Assembly (NCBI RefSeq): GCF_003008615.1
Contig: NZ_CP027657.1
Span: 248,001-312,000, forward strand
DNA: 64,000 nt
Source of the DNA: Pseudomonas mendocina
GTDB lineage: Bacteria > Pseudomonadota > Gammaproteobacteria > Pseudomonadales > Pseudomonadaceae
Direction: 5' to 3'
Positions 18,049-26,076 of the stretch are shown one piece after another; the stretch's first letter is position 1, and every line of letters begins with the position of its first letter. Both the position numbers and the translations under genes were made by a program. The notes beneath the pieces were generated by a model. The model worked only from the letters and a program-made list of their open reading frames with translations. It did not search any database and was not told the DNA's origin.

Positions 18049-19326
18049 TCACGGCACACTCTTGATCTTGAACACCAGCAAACCGCCAAGTATCCCGACC
18101 AGCCCCGAGAACGCGTACAACGCGTGATAGCCGCCCAGTTGGGTGATCAGCAACGCGCAGATGATCGGCGCCAGGATCTGCGGCCCGACGATGGCGATGT
18201 TGATCACGCCCAGATCCTTGGCATGGTCGGACGAGCTGGGCAGCACCTGGCTGATCAGCGCCTGATCCACCGCGACATAGGCGCCATAGCCCAACCCCAG
18301 CACTGTGGAAGACAGCATTGCCATTGGCCAGCTCTGCCAGAACGCCAGAAGCAGCGACGCGCAGCCCATCACCAGCCCGGCGAGAACCACAATGATCCGA
18401 CGACGTCCGGTGCGGTCGGAAATGATCGCGCTGACGAAGGCCGATACCACCACCGCCGTCGTGTAGATCAGCACCAGAATCAGCAAGCCGTCCTCGGCGC
18501 GTTCACCGGGGAACAGCTTCTCGTACTGCAACCCATCGCGCAGGAAGTAGAGAAAGAACATGGTGCCGGTCGCACTGCTCAGCCCGACCAGAAAGCGCGT
18601 CGACCAGGCCCAGGCAAAATCGGGGTGCTTCCTCGGGCTGATCCAGAAGCTTTTCAGCAAGCCGGACAAGCTGAAGGGTGGCAGCGATGCCTTGGTAATC
18701 GACTGGTCGCGAGTCGCCAGGATGAAAGGCGTGGAAAACAGCACGAAGCCCACCGCCACCAGCAGGTAACCGCTGGCAATGCCCGAGGTGAATACGGTCG
18801 TCAGCATCGCGCCGATCACCACGGCCAGGGACAGCGTTACGCCGTTCCAGGCACTGACGGTCGCACGCTGCTGCAGCGGCACGCGATCCGGCACGGCAGC
18901 GGTCACCGAGCACAGCACCGCACTCGTACCCAGTTGCACCACGCCCCACCACAGCAGGACGCCGGGGAGACTGGTCTGCTGACCGAGCATCACCAGCGCC
19001 AGCGCGCCCAGCGCGATCCCGGCCAGGTTCCAGGGGTGGCGCCGGCCTAGCCGGAGCGTCGTCCGGTCAGACATGGCGCCGATCAGCGGCTGCGCCAGCA
19101 GCGCCACCGCCGAGCCCAACCCCATCACCATACCCAGCGCGGCCTCCTTGCCCAGCGGGACAATCAGCTCCATCTGCTGGGCGAGCAGTACCTGAATGGG
19201 GGCGAATACGGACAGCCACCCCCCCAGCAAGGACAGCGCCATGGTGCCGATGAAAATGCCGTTGACCCGGGTTTGCGGCAGCGTATGCGCCGCGCCGGTA
19301 TCCAGCTCCGACTGCCTGATGTTCAT
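18049..19326 (-). CDS. Major facilitator superfamily transporter
   Basis: 425 residues from ATG 19326 with GGTGGAG ahead. Twelve hydrophobic helices; MFS loop motifs at GAMSDRTTLRLGRRHPW (loop 2-3) and the equivalent SDRTGRRR in the second half. The DR-x(n)-GRR pattern resembles sugar/GPH-like or SLC45-like carriers, but the substrate cannot be assigned. It follows the ArgE-like gene by 53 bases on the same strand, so it probably imports a compound processed by that enzyme. An N-terminal extension to 19425 was rejected because it would precede this good start. Confidence 0.85.
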   Translation of the reverse strand: MNIRQSELDTGAAHTLPQTRVNGIFIGTMALSLLGGWLSVFAPIQVLLAQQMELIVPLGKEAALGMVMGLGSAVALLAQPLIGAMSDRTTLRLGRRHPWNLAGIALGALALVMLGQQTSLPGVLLWWGVVQLGTSAVLCSVTAAVPDRVPLQQRATVSAWNGVTLSLAVVIGAMLTTVFTSGIASGYLLVAVGFVLFSTPFILATRDQSITKASLPPFSLSGLLKSFWISPRKHPDFAWAWSTRFLVGLSSATGTMFFLYFLRDGLQYEKLFPGERAEDGLLILVLIYTTAVVVSAFVSAIISDRTGRRRIIVVLAGLVMGCASLLLAFWQSWPMAMLSSTVLGLGYGAYVAVDQALISQVLPSSSDHAKDLGVINIAIVGPQILAPIICALLITQLGGYHALYAFSGLVGILGGLLVFKIKSVP

Positions 19327-19379
19327 GCTCGACTCCACCTGTTGTGTTTGTTTTCTGGAATGCAGCGGCAGCCCTGGGC

Positions 19380-20555
19380 CTAGAGGCTCTGGCTGGCGAT
19401 CAACTGACGCAGGAAGCGCTCGCACTCGGCCAGTTGCTCGAGCGCGACGTATTCGTCGGCCTTGTGGGCCTGGGCGATATGGCCGGGGCCGCAGACGATG
19501 GTCGGCACCCCGACCTCCTGGAACAATCCGGCCTCGGTGGCGTAGGAAACCTGGCGCGTGGCGCTGTCCTGACGCAGCCCGGCGATCAGGGCGCAGAGCG
19601 CTGCCTTCTCGCCGCTGTCCAGCGCCGGGGCACGGGAAATGGTCTCGAACGAGATCCCCGTTCCCTCGATGCGAGCCTGCATCTCGGGTTGCAGCACCTG
19701 CTTCGCGTACTGCTCGATACGCTCAAAAATGGCGTCCGGGTTGATACCTGGCAGGTTGCGAAACTCGAACTGGAATTCGCAGTGCTCGGGAATGGTATTG
19801 ATGGCGATGCCGCCCTGGATGGTGCCGGTCTGCGCCGTGCTGTAGGGCACATCGAAGCCATTGTCGAAGGGGCCCTCGGCCGCCGACTGACGCGCCAGAT
19901 CGCTGATGAAGGTGATCAGCCGGGCCGCGTACTCGATGGCATTGATGCCCTGCGGTTGCAGGGACGAATGCGCCGCATGGCCACGCACGCAACAGCGATA
20001 GGCGTTGATGCCCTTGTGCGCCACGACGACACCCATGCCGGTCGGCTCGCCCACCACGCAACCCTTGGGTGCCACACCCCGCGCCACCAGATCACGCACC
20101 ATCGACGGCGCACCGGCGCAGCCTATTTCTTCGTCGTAGGACAGCGCGAAATGCAGCGGCGCCGACAGCTTCGATGCCAGCATCACCGGCAACATTTCCA
20201 GCGCCACACCGATGAAGCCCTTCATGTCGCAGGCACCACGGCCATACAACTTGCCGTCACGCACGGCAGGCACGAAGGGATCGGACGTCCAGTTCTGCCC
20301 CTTCACCGGCACGACATCGGTATGGCCGGAAAGCACCAGCCCGCCGGTCACGCTGCCGTCATGCGCCGGCACCGTGGCGAACAGGTTGGCCTTACGTCTG
20401 TCCTCGTCATAGGTCAGCACACTGTCGATGCCATGGGCCGAGAAATAGCCACGCACCTCCTCGATCAGGTGCAGATTCGACAAGGCACTGGTGGTGTCCA
20501 GGCGGATCAGTCGCTCGACCCAGGGGTAGGCAGTGAGGAAGGTTTCGGATGGCAT
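19380..20555 (-). CDS. M20 amidohydrolase, acetylornithine deacetylase (ArgE)-like
   Basis: 391 residues. The metal-dependent M20 motifs are complete: SGHTDVVPV (His-x-Asp), YGRGACDMKGF (bridging Asp), SYDEEIGCAG (Glu-Glu), GEPTG, and a C-terminal His in GPGHIAQAHKADEY. It belongs to the ArgE/DapE group that removes an acyl group from N-acyl amino acids. The context (MFS, amidohydrolase, ALDH, no arg genes) suggests a catabolic N-acyl-amino-acid deacylase rather than the biosynthetic enzyme. An AAGGG ribosome site lies before ATG 20555. It is divergent from lysR and forms an operon with the MFS gene. Confidence 0.88.
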   Translation of the reverse strand: MPSETFLTAYPWVERLIRLDTTSALSNLHLIEEVRGYFSAHGIDSVLTYDEDRRKANLFATVPAHDGSVTGGLVLSGHTDVVPVKGQNWTSDPFVPAVRDGKLYGRGACDMKGFIGVALEMLPVMLASKLSAPLHFALSYDEEIGCAGAPSMVRDLVARGVAPKGCVVGEPTGMGVVVAHKGINAYRCCVRGHAAHSSLQPQGINAIEYAARLITFISDLARQSAAEGPFDNGFDVPYSTAQTGTIQGGIAINTIPEHCEFQFEFRNLPGINPDAIFERIEQYAKQVLQPEMQARIEGTGISFETISRAPALDSGEKAALCALIAGLRQDSATRQVSYATEAGLFQEVGVPTIVCGPGHIAQAHKADEYVALEQLAECERFLRQLIASQSL

Positions 20556-20936
20556 TTGAAGACCCTTAAGCAGGTAAATGCGGCAGGCCCGTCAACACGA
20601 CGCGGTGTCGAGGACGAGCGCGTCATGGAGTGGTTGTTTTAATTCGCTGGCGTGCCGGGCAACCCGGTGCCTGGCCAAAAGTGGCGTAACAAGACGGCAT
20701 CGACGCGCTGAAAAACGTACCGACGACAGAACCATAGAAGCCTCTGGACTGGGCATTTCAGCCTCGTTCCTGATGCGCTCGGAAAGGTTCGCTCGCATGA
20801 TGATCGGCCCAGAAGAGTTGGCGGAATTTGTGTTGTCCGCTTGTGTGGGGCTGATGCTAGGATCGAGAAAGAGTGACTTCAATCAACAGAATTTCGCTTT
20901 TTGTTCTCTTAATTCGAACACCGCAGAGGCGATCCG
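20556..20936. promoter_or_regulatory. Divergent argE-like / lysR intergenic region
   Basis: 381 bases with no supported gene. It should hold both promoters and the LysR binding site, but I could not identify a convincing T-N11-A operator or -35/-10 pair. The segment closest to lysR is A+T-rich (20880-20920). Confidence 0.45.
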
Positions 20937-21848
20937 ATGTCCAGCTCCCTGAATCTTTCCCGCATCGCGTACTTCTACGAAGCGGCTCGCCTGGGCAGCA
21001 TCCGTGCAGCCGCCGACCTGCTCAACGTAGCGCCATCAGCCGTCACCCGGCAGGTTCAGTTGCTCGAGGCCGAGCTGGGCACGGCGCTGCTGGAACGCCG
21101 CGGTCGCGGCGTCGCCGTGACGGACGCCGGACTGCAGGTGCTGGAGTTCCACCGTGAACAGGAGGCCCACATCGCGGACTTGCAGGCGCGGCTGCAATCG
21201 CTGCGCGAAATGCGCTCGGGCCGCGTCAGCGTGGTGCTGGGTGAAGGCTTCATCAACGACATCCTGGCCGGCCCACTCGGCCGATTCTGCCGTGAGCACC
21301 CGGGGATCAAGCTGAGCCTGGACTCGGCAGGCACCAACGAGGTGATCCGCAAGGTGCTCGAAGACGAGGCAGAGATCGGCTTGGTCTATAACCCGCCCAG
21401 CCACCCCAAGCTGGTTTCACGCTCCGTGCGCAAGCAACCGATGAAGGTCATCTTCGGCGCGGACTCTCCGCTGCGCGGCTCGGAAACGCCGCTCAAGGCC
21501 AGGGATCTGCTGAACTACCCGCTGGCCGTCACCTACCCCACCCATGGCGTGCGCCAGTTGCTGGATGTACTGGAATTCGCCGAGAAGGTGCGCTTCGATC
21601 CGGTGATGACCACCAACTCCATCGCCACCCTGAAACAGTTCGCCAAATCGGGATTGGGCATCGCCTTTCTTCCCGCGTTCGCCATCGATAGCGAGTTGAA
21701 ATCCGGCGAGATTTTCTGCCGCGATATCGACCATCCGCTGTTCCTGGAAGCCGAGGCTCACCTGATCACGCGTGCCGGCCGACGTCTGTCCATGGCCTCC
21801 AGCCGGATGCTTCAGGTACTTACGAGCCAGATGCAAGCCTTCCGATAA
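20937..21848 (+). CDS. LysR-family transcriptional regulator
   Basis: 303 residues. Residues 1-60 form the winged helix-turn-helix (FYEAARLGSIRAAADLLNVAPSAVTRQVQLLEAELG); the periplasmic-binding-like effector domain spans ~90-300. Divergent orientation to the argE-like gene is the usual LysR arrangement, so it probably controls argE-like/MFS and perhaps the downstream amidohydrolase operon in response to a substrate-derived inducer. ATG 20937 follows CAGAGGC by seven bases. Confidence 0.92.
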   Translation: MSSSLNLSRIAYFYEAARLGSIRAAADLLNVAPSAVTRQVQLLEAELGTALLERRGRGVAVTDAGLQVLEFHREQEAHIADLQARLQSLREMRSGRVSVVLGEGFINDILAGPLGRFCREHPGIKLSLDSAGTNEVIRKVLEDEAEIGLVYNPPSHPKLVSRSVRKQPMKVIFGADSPLRGSETPLKARDLLNYPLAVTYPTHGVRQLLDVLEFAEKVRFDPVMTTNSIATLKQFAKSGLGIAFLPAFAIDSELKSGEIFCRDIDHPLFLEAEAHLITRAGRRLSMASSRMLQVLTSQMQAFR

Positions 21849-21864
21849 GCCACCACCCGGTGTA

Positions 21865-21892
21865 TTGACAGGTATTGCTTCGCCTGTATTCT
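21865..21892 (+). promoter_or_regulatory. Sigma-70-type promoter of the amidohydrolase-ALDH operon
   Basis: TTGACA (21865-21870), 16-base spacer, TATTCT (21887-21892). The -35 is a perfect consensus. The same arrangement precedes the DUF1302 gene at 25948. Confidence 0.7.
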
Positions 21893-21894
21893 GA

Positions 21895-21914
21895 TGTCAG
21901 TTGTAGTCAAATTA
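21895..21914 (+). promoter_or_regulatory. Putative shared operator, copy 1 (GTCA-N6-GTCA)
   Basis: TGTCAGTTGTAGTCAAATTA, immediately after the -10. Closely matching elements lie at 25833-25852 (before tetR) and 25979-25998 (before DUF1302). The position over the start site suits a repressor, most simply the TetR protein at 25191. Confidence 0.55.
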
Positions 21915-21927
21915 CAGGACAAGAACA

Positions 21928-23679
21928 ATGAACTATGATTTGGTCATCAGAAACGGCATCGTCTTCGATGGCGTCAATGAAAATGGCGTCAAGGCTGACG
22001 TCGCGATCAAGGCAGGAAAGATTGCAGCTGTTGGAAGCAACATTACTGATGACAAAAATTGTCAGAATGTAATTGATGCCAAGGGCTGCTGGGTGATGCC
22101 AGGCTTCCTGGAAATGCACTCGCACTACGATGCCGAAATCCTCACGTCCGCGGCCTTGAAGGAGTCGATCCGTCATGGCGTCACCACGGTGGCCACCGGC
22201 CTCTGCTCGCTGAGCATGGTGGCGGCCAGCGCTGAGGACTGCGCGGATCTGTTCAGTCGAGTCGAGTCCATTCCTCACGACCACGTACTCTCGCTGCTCA
22301 AGGAGAAGAAGCAGTGGAGCACTCCGTCGGAGTACCGCAGCTTCCTCGAAGGCTTGCCGCTGGGCCCTAACGTGGCCTGCTACATCGGTCACTCGGACAT
22401 TCGCTCCGCCGCCATGGGGCTGCTGGATGCAACGACCGAGCGCACGCCCAGCGAAGCCGAGATGCGCCACATGGAAACCTTGCTCAACGATGCGCTCGAC
22501 AATGGTTTCCTCGGCTTGTCCGTGATGAAGACCAAGATCGACCGCGTTGCTGGCGAGCGTGCCTGGTCGCGCCCACTGCCCTCCACCTTCGCCAGCTGGA
22601 AGGAGTTCAAGCGCCTGTTCGCTACGCTGCGCAAGCGCGGCGCGATTCTCCAGGGCGCCCCGGATGTGGCCGAACCCAGCAGCGCGGTACGACTGATGTT
22701 CGCCACTGCCGGCTGGTTCCGCCCGAAGCTGAAAACCACGCTGCTGACCGCACTGGATCTGAAGGTCGCACCACTGCTGCACATGCAGGCGCGGCTCAGC
22801 GGCTGGATTTCCAACTGGCTGCTGCAGGGCAATCTCAAGTGGCAGTTCCTGCCCGCCCCGCTGCGCGTGTACAGCGCCGGCCTCAACTTCAACAACTTCG
22901 ATGAATTCTCAGGCGGCCTGATTCTGCGTAACTTCCAGAACGAGGCCGATCAGTACGCGGAAGCCGCCAAACCCGAGTTTCGCCAGGTGTTCAAGCGCGA
23001 CATTCAGAGCGGTTCGAAGATCGGCCTGTGGCATCGCGACTTCTCCGACGCCTACATCGTCGCTTGCCCGGATCAATCGCTGATCGGCAAGAACTTCGCC
23101 GAAGTCGCCACCCGGCGCGGGCAGGATCCGGTGGACTGCTTCCTCGACCTCGCCGTGACCCACAAGACCGACCTGGTCTGGACCGTACTGATGGGCAACA
23201 ACCGCGAGGACGTGATGCGCACCCTGATCAGGAGCCCGAACGTGCACGTCGGCTTCGCCGATTCAGGCGCACATATTCGCGGCCTAGCTTTCTACAACTT
23301 CCCGCTGCGCCTGCTCAAGTACGTGCACGACGCCGAGCGCACCGGCAAATCGTTCATGAGCACCGGCGCAGCGGTGGCCCGCGTCACCTCGGAACTGGCC
23401 AACTGGTACGGCCTGGATGCGGGACACCTGTACGTAGGGTCGCGTGCGGACATCGCCATCATCGACCCGAGCGGCCTGGACGAAAGCCTCGACCAGGTGA
23501 CGGAAGCCTGCATCGAGAACACCTCGCTGATGCGCCTGGTCAACCGCAACGACCGCGCCGTGCTGGCCACCCTGGTCAACGGTCGCGTCGCCTACAGCCG
23601 TGACGAGGGCTACGCCGAGGATCTGGGCCACTCCCAATCCTATGGGCGCTTCCTGCCCGCCCACAGAACCTGCGCTTGA
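21928..23679 (+). CDS. Amidohydrolase, N-acyl-D-amino-acid deacylase-like
   Basis: 583 residues. It begins with the amidohydrolase beta-sandwich (LVIRNGIVFDGV...), then the metal motif EMHSHYDAE with His64 and His66 and a late Asp in FADSGAHIRG (~res 444). The C-terminal VGSRADIAIIDP...VNGRVAYSR closes the sandwich. This is the Amidohydro_3 / D-aminoacylase group, longer than typical ~480-residue D-aminoacylases. It probably cleaves an N-acyl or cyclic amide bond; the substrate is unknown. The first ~50 codons are visibly A+T-richer than the rest. It forms an operon with the ALDH 20 bases downstream. Confidence 0.85.
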   Translation: MNYDLVIRNGIVFDGVNENGVKADVAIKAGKIAAVGSNITDDKNCQNVIDAKGCWVMPGFLEMHSHYDAEILTSAALKESIRHGVTTVATGLCSLSMVAASAEDCADLFSRVESIPHDHVLSLLKEKKQWSTPSEYRSFLEGLPLGPNVACYIGHSDIRSAAMGLLDATTERTPSEAEMRHMETLLNDALDNGFLGLSVMKTKIDRVAGERAWSRPLPSTFASWKEFKRLFATLRKRGAILQGAPDVAEPSSAVRLMFATAGWFRPKLKTTLLTALDLKVAPLLHMQARLSGWISNWLLQGNLKWQFLPAPLRVYSAGLNFNNFDEFSGGLILRNFQNEADQYAEAAKPEFRQVFKRDIQSGSKIGLWHRDFSDAYIVACPDQSLIGKNFAEVATRRGQDPVDCFLDLAVTHKTDLVWTVLMGNNREDVMRTLIRSPNVHVGFADSGAHIRGLAFYNFPLRLLKYVHDAERTGKSFMSTGAAVARVTSELANWYGLDAGHLYVGSRADIAIIDPSGLDESLDQVTEACIENTSLMRLVNRNDRAVLATLVNGRVAYSRDEGYAEDLGHSQSYGRFLPAHRTCA

Positions 23680-23699
23680 GCGAATACGGAGCCACATAG

Positions 23700-25172
23700 A
23701 TGGAAACCAAACTGATCGGCCAGTTCATTGGCGGCGAACACCATGTGGTGGAAGGTGGCGACAGCTTCACCACCCTCAACCCCGCCAACGGCGAGGTGCT
23801 CGCACACGTCCAGCAGGCAAGCAAGGCGCAGATCGACAAGGCTGTACGCCAGGCCGCGCAAGCTCAACGCACCTGGGCAGCGCTGAACCCGACTGCACGC
23901 ACCGGCATCCTGCTGGATGCCGCAAACCTCATCGCCCGGCACAACGAGGAACTCGCCCACCTGGAAACGGCCGACACCGGCAAACCGATCCACGACACCG
24001 CACGCGTCGATATCGCTGGCGGCGTGGCGGTGATGCGTTACTTCGCCGGGCTGGCAGCAGCGCTGGAGGGGCGCCAATCCCCGGTGAACGGCAGCGCGTT
24101 CACCTACACCCGCCGCGAACCGCTGGGAGTCGTCGCCGGGATCGGCGCCTGGAATTACCCGGTGCAGATCGCGATGTGGAAACTGGCGCCTGCCCTGGCA
24201 GCCGGCAACGCAATGCTGTTCAAGCCGAGCGAAGTGACACCGCTGAGCACCCACCGGCTGGCCGAACTGCTGGTGGAGGCCGGCGTTCCCGCAGGCCTGT
24301 TCAACGTGCTACAGGGCAACCATGAGGTCGGCCGCGCGCTCATCGAGCATCCGGGGATCGCCAAGGTGTCCTTCACCGGCAGCGTCCCGACAGGCATGAA
24401 GGTCATGAGTGCGGCCGCTGGCACACTGAAAAAGACGACCATGGAGTTGGGCGGCAAATCACCGCTGATCATCATGCCCGATGCCGATCTGGAGCGTGCC
24501 GCGGACATCGCCACCATGGCCAACTTCTTCAGCAGCGGCCAGGTGTGCACCAGCGGCACCCGCGTCTTCGTCCACCGCAGCGTCAAGGCCAGGTTCGAGG
24601 AACTACTGCTGGCGCGCGTCAGAGCGATCGCCATTGGTGATCCGGCAGACCCGGCCACCCGTTTTGGTCCCCTGGTCAGCCAGGAACACAGAGAAAAGGT
24701 GATGGGATACATCCGCAGCGGGCTCGAAGAAGAGGCACGCCTGCTGACCGGCGGCGACGCACCAAGCGCTGCAACCCTGGCCTCGGGCAGCTACCTGCTG
24801 CCGACGGTATTCACCGACTGCACCGACACGATGCGCATCGTCCGAGAGGAAATCTTCGGCCCAGTGATGAGCATTCTGAGCTTCGACAGCGAAAGTGAAG
24901 TGCTACGTCGTGCCAACGATTCGGAGCTGGGCCTGGCTGGCGGCGTGGTGACCCAGGATCTGGCGACCGCGCACCGAATTGTTCACGCCCTGGAGGCAGG
25001 GATCTGCTGGATCAACACCTGGGGCCAGGTACCGGCGCACATGCCGGTGGCTGGTCAGAAACTCTCAGGCCTGGGCCAGGAAAACGGCATCGATGCGCTG
25101 TACGAACACACCAAGGTCAAATCCGTGTTCGTCGAGCTGGGGGCTTACAGCTCGGTGTTCCCGCCGAACTGA
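23700..25172 (+). CDS. Aldehyde dehydrogenase, betaine-aldehyde-dehydrogenase-like
   Basis: 490 residues, full ALDH length. Glu249 (TMELGGKSP) and catalytic Cys283 (GQVCTSGTR) are present, plus the NAD-binding GAWNYPVQ and FTGSVPTG motifs. The C-terminal [10 protein letters not shown] ending resembles BetB (betaine aldehyde dehydrogenase), but no betA, betI or choline transporter is nearby. It more likely oxidises an (amino)aldehyde released in the pathway of the adjacent amidohydrolase. Cotranscription with the amidohydrolase is inferred from the 20-base spacing. Confidence 0.9.
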   Translation: METKLIGQFIGGEHHVVEGGDSFTTLNPANGEVLAHVQQASKAQIDKAVRQAAQAQRTWAALNPTARTGILLDAANLIARHNEELAHLETADTGKPIHDTARVDIAGGVAVMRYFAGLAAALEGRQSPVNGSAFTYTRREPLGVVAGIGAWNYPVQIAMWKLAPALAAGNAMLFKPSEVTPLSTHRLAELLVEAGVPAGLFNVLQGNHEVGRALIEHPGIAKVSFTGSVPTGMKVMSAAAGTLKKTTMELGGKSPLIIMPDADLERAADIATMANFFSSGQVCTSGTRVFVHRSVKARFEELLLARVRAIAIGDPADPATRFGPLVSQEHREKVMGYIRSGLEEEARLLTGGDAPSAATLASGSYLLPTVFTDCTDTMRIVREEIFGPVMSILSFDSESEVLRRANDSELGLAGGVVTQDLATAHRIVHALEAGICWINTWGQVPAHMPVAGQKLSGLGQENGIDALYEHTKVKSVFVELGAYSSVFPPN

Positions 25173-25190
25173 GTCGATGCGGGTGCGCCC

Positions 25191-25814
25191 TCAGTTGGCG
25201 CACCCCTCGATGATCGCCCTGGCGCTCTCGGCCAGTTGCTCGATGGGGTCGCGGTAATTGCTCAGGTGCCAGAACACCGCCATCTGGTTGATCGCGCCGA
25301 GCAAGCCCATGCACACGTAGAGTTCCGATGCGACCGGTTTGAGACCGCCATACAGACGCCCCATACCGCTCAGGAAGATGTTGCAGAAGCGCAGGTTGTT
25401 CTGCTGATACAGGTTATCGACCCGCTCACTCACGCCCAGTACCTCGACCAGCACGATGCGCGCGACGTAAGGGTCGCGCATGCATTCGAAGAAGCTCGTA
25501 AGAACAGCTCGCTGCTCATCCGCAGTGCCGGCGCTGATCCCCTGCACCTGCGCGCTGATACGCTGCTCGATCTCGCCCATGACCAGGGCGTAGACCTCGC
25601 AGAGCAGATCTTCAGTACCGCTGAACGACTCGTAGAAGTAACGATCGGTGAGCTTGGCATGGGCACACAGATCGCGAACGGTGGTCGCCCGATAGCCGGC
25701 CGAACCGAATAGATGAATCCCCGCCTGAAGGAACGCCTCCCGGCGCACTTTCACCCGCTGCTCCTGGCTCACACCGCGATAGGATCGCTCCCCTGCTCCG
25801 CTTCCCTTGCTCAT
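25191..25814 (-). CDS. TetR-family transcriptional regulator of the amidohydrolase/DUF1302 block
   Basis: 207 residues. The HTH is at ~28-72 (AGIHLFGSAGYRATTVRDLCAHAKLTDRYFYESF), and a variable ligand-binding domain follows. It sits between the ALDH operon and DUF1302, and its own upstream region contains the GTCA-type element (25833-25852), so autorepression and control of both flanking operons are likely. Convergent with the ALDH gene 18 bases away. The ligand is unknown; TetRs beside DUF1302/1329 genes commonly sense acyl-CoA or hydrophobic compounds, but that is only an analogy. Confidence 0.92.
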   Translation of the reverse strand: MSKGSGAGERSYRGVSQEQRVKVRREAFLQAGIHLFGSAGYRATTVRDLCAHAKLTDRYFYESFSGTEDLLCEVYALVMGEIEQRISAQVQGISAGTADEQRAVLTSFFECMRDPYVARIVLVEVLGVSERVDNLYQQNNLRFCNIFLSGMGRLYGGLKPVASELYVCMGLLGAINQMAVFWHLSNYRDPIEQLAESARAIIEGCAN

Positions 25815-25832
25815 TCAACACCCCAAATATGG

Positions 25833-25852
25833 TTTCACTTGTAGTCAGATAG
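25833..25852 (+). promoter_or_regulatory. Putative shared operator, copy 2 (upstream of tetR)
   Basis: TTTCACTTGTAGTCAGATAG. It matches copy 1 and copy 3 at CA-N-TTGTAGTCA with one changed base in the first GTCA (TTCA). It lies 19 bases before the tetR start codon on the opposite strand. Confidence 0.5.
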
Positions 25853-25947
25853 ATTCGACGAAGCAAGTCGGCATCAGCGAACCTGCAATGACTCTAATTA
25901 TCGCAACAAAGCCCCTGATAAAACAGAATGAAACACGCTAAAACAAA

Positions 25948-25975
25948 TTGACATGACCTGCCTTCAGATTAATCT
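25948..25975 (+). promoter_or_regulatory. Sigma-70-type promoter of the DUF1302-DUF1329 operon
   Basis: TTGACA (25948-25953), 16-base spacer, TAATCT (25970-25975). It has the same geometry as the promoter at 21865, giving a leader of about 95 bases before ATG 26077. Confidence 0.65.
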
Positions 25976-25978
25976 TGA

Positions 25979-25998
25979 TGTCACGTGTCGTCAGATTA
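25979..25998 (+). promoter_or_regulatory. Putative shared operator, copy 3 (GTCA-N6-GTCA)
   Basis: TGTCACGTGTCGTCAGATTA directly after the -10, matching copy 1 in sequence and placement (GTCA begins 26-27 bases after the end of TTGACA in both). Confidence 0.55.
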
Positions 25999-26076
25999 AC
26001 ACAGCCGTGATGAGGCCCGCCTTGCACCCGCGATGACACGCTTTCACAAAAACAACAACACCTGTGGAGCAGTATC

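Noticed and set aside
19380..20555. Biosynthetic argE of arginine synthesis
   Set aside because: No arg genes are nearby, and the location beside MFS, LysR and an amidohydrolase suggests a catabolic paralogue; pseudomonads normally recycle the acetyl group with ArgJ.
23700..25172. betB of the choline-betaine pathway
   Set aside because: No betA, betI or choline transporter adjacent; the enzyme is coupled to an amidohydrolase instead, so only BADH-like is claimed.
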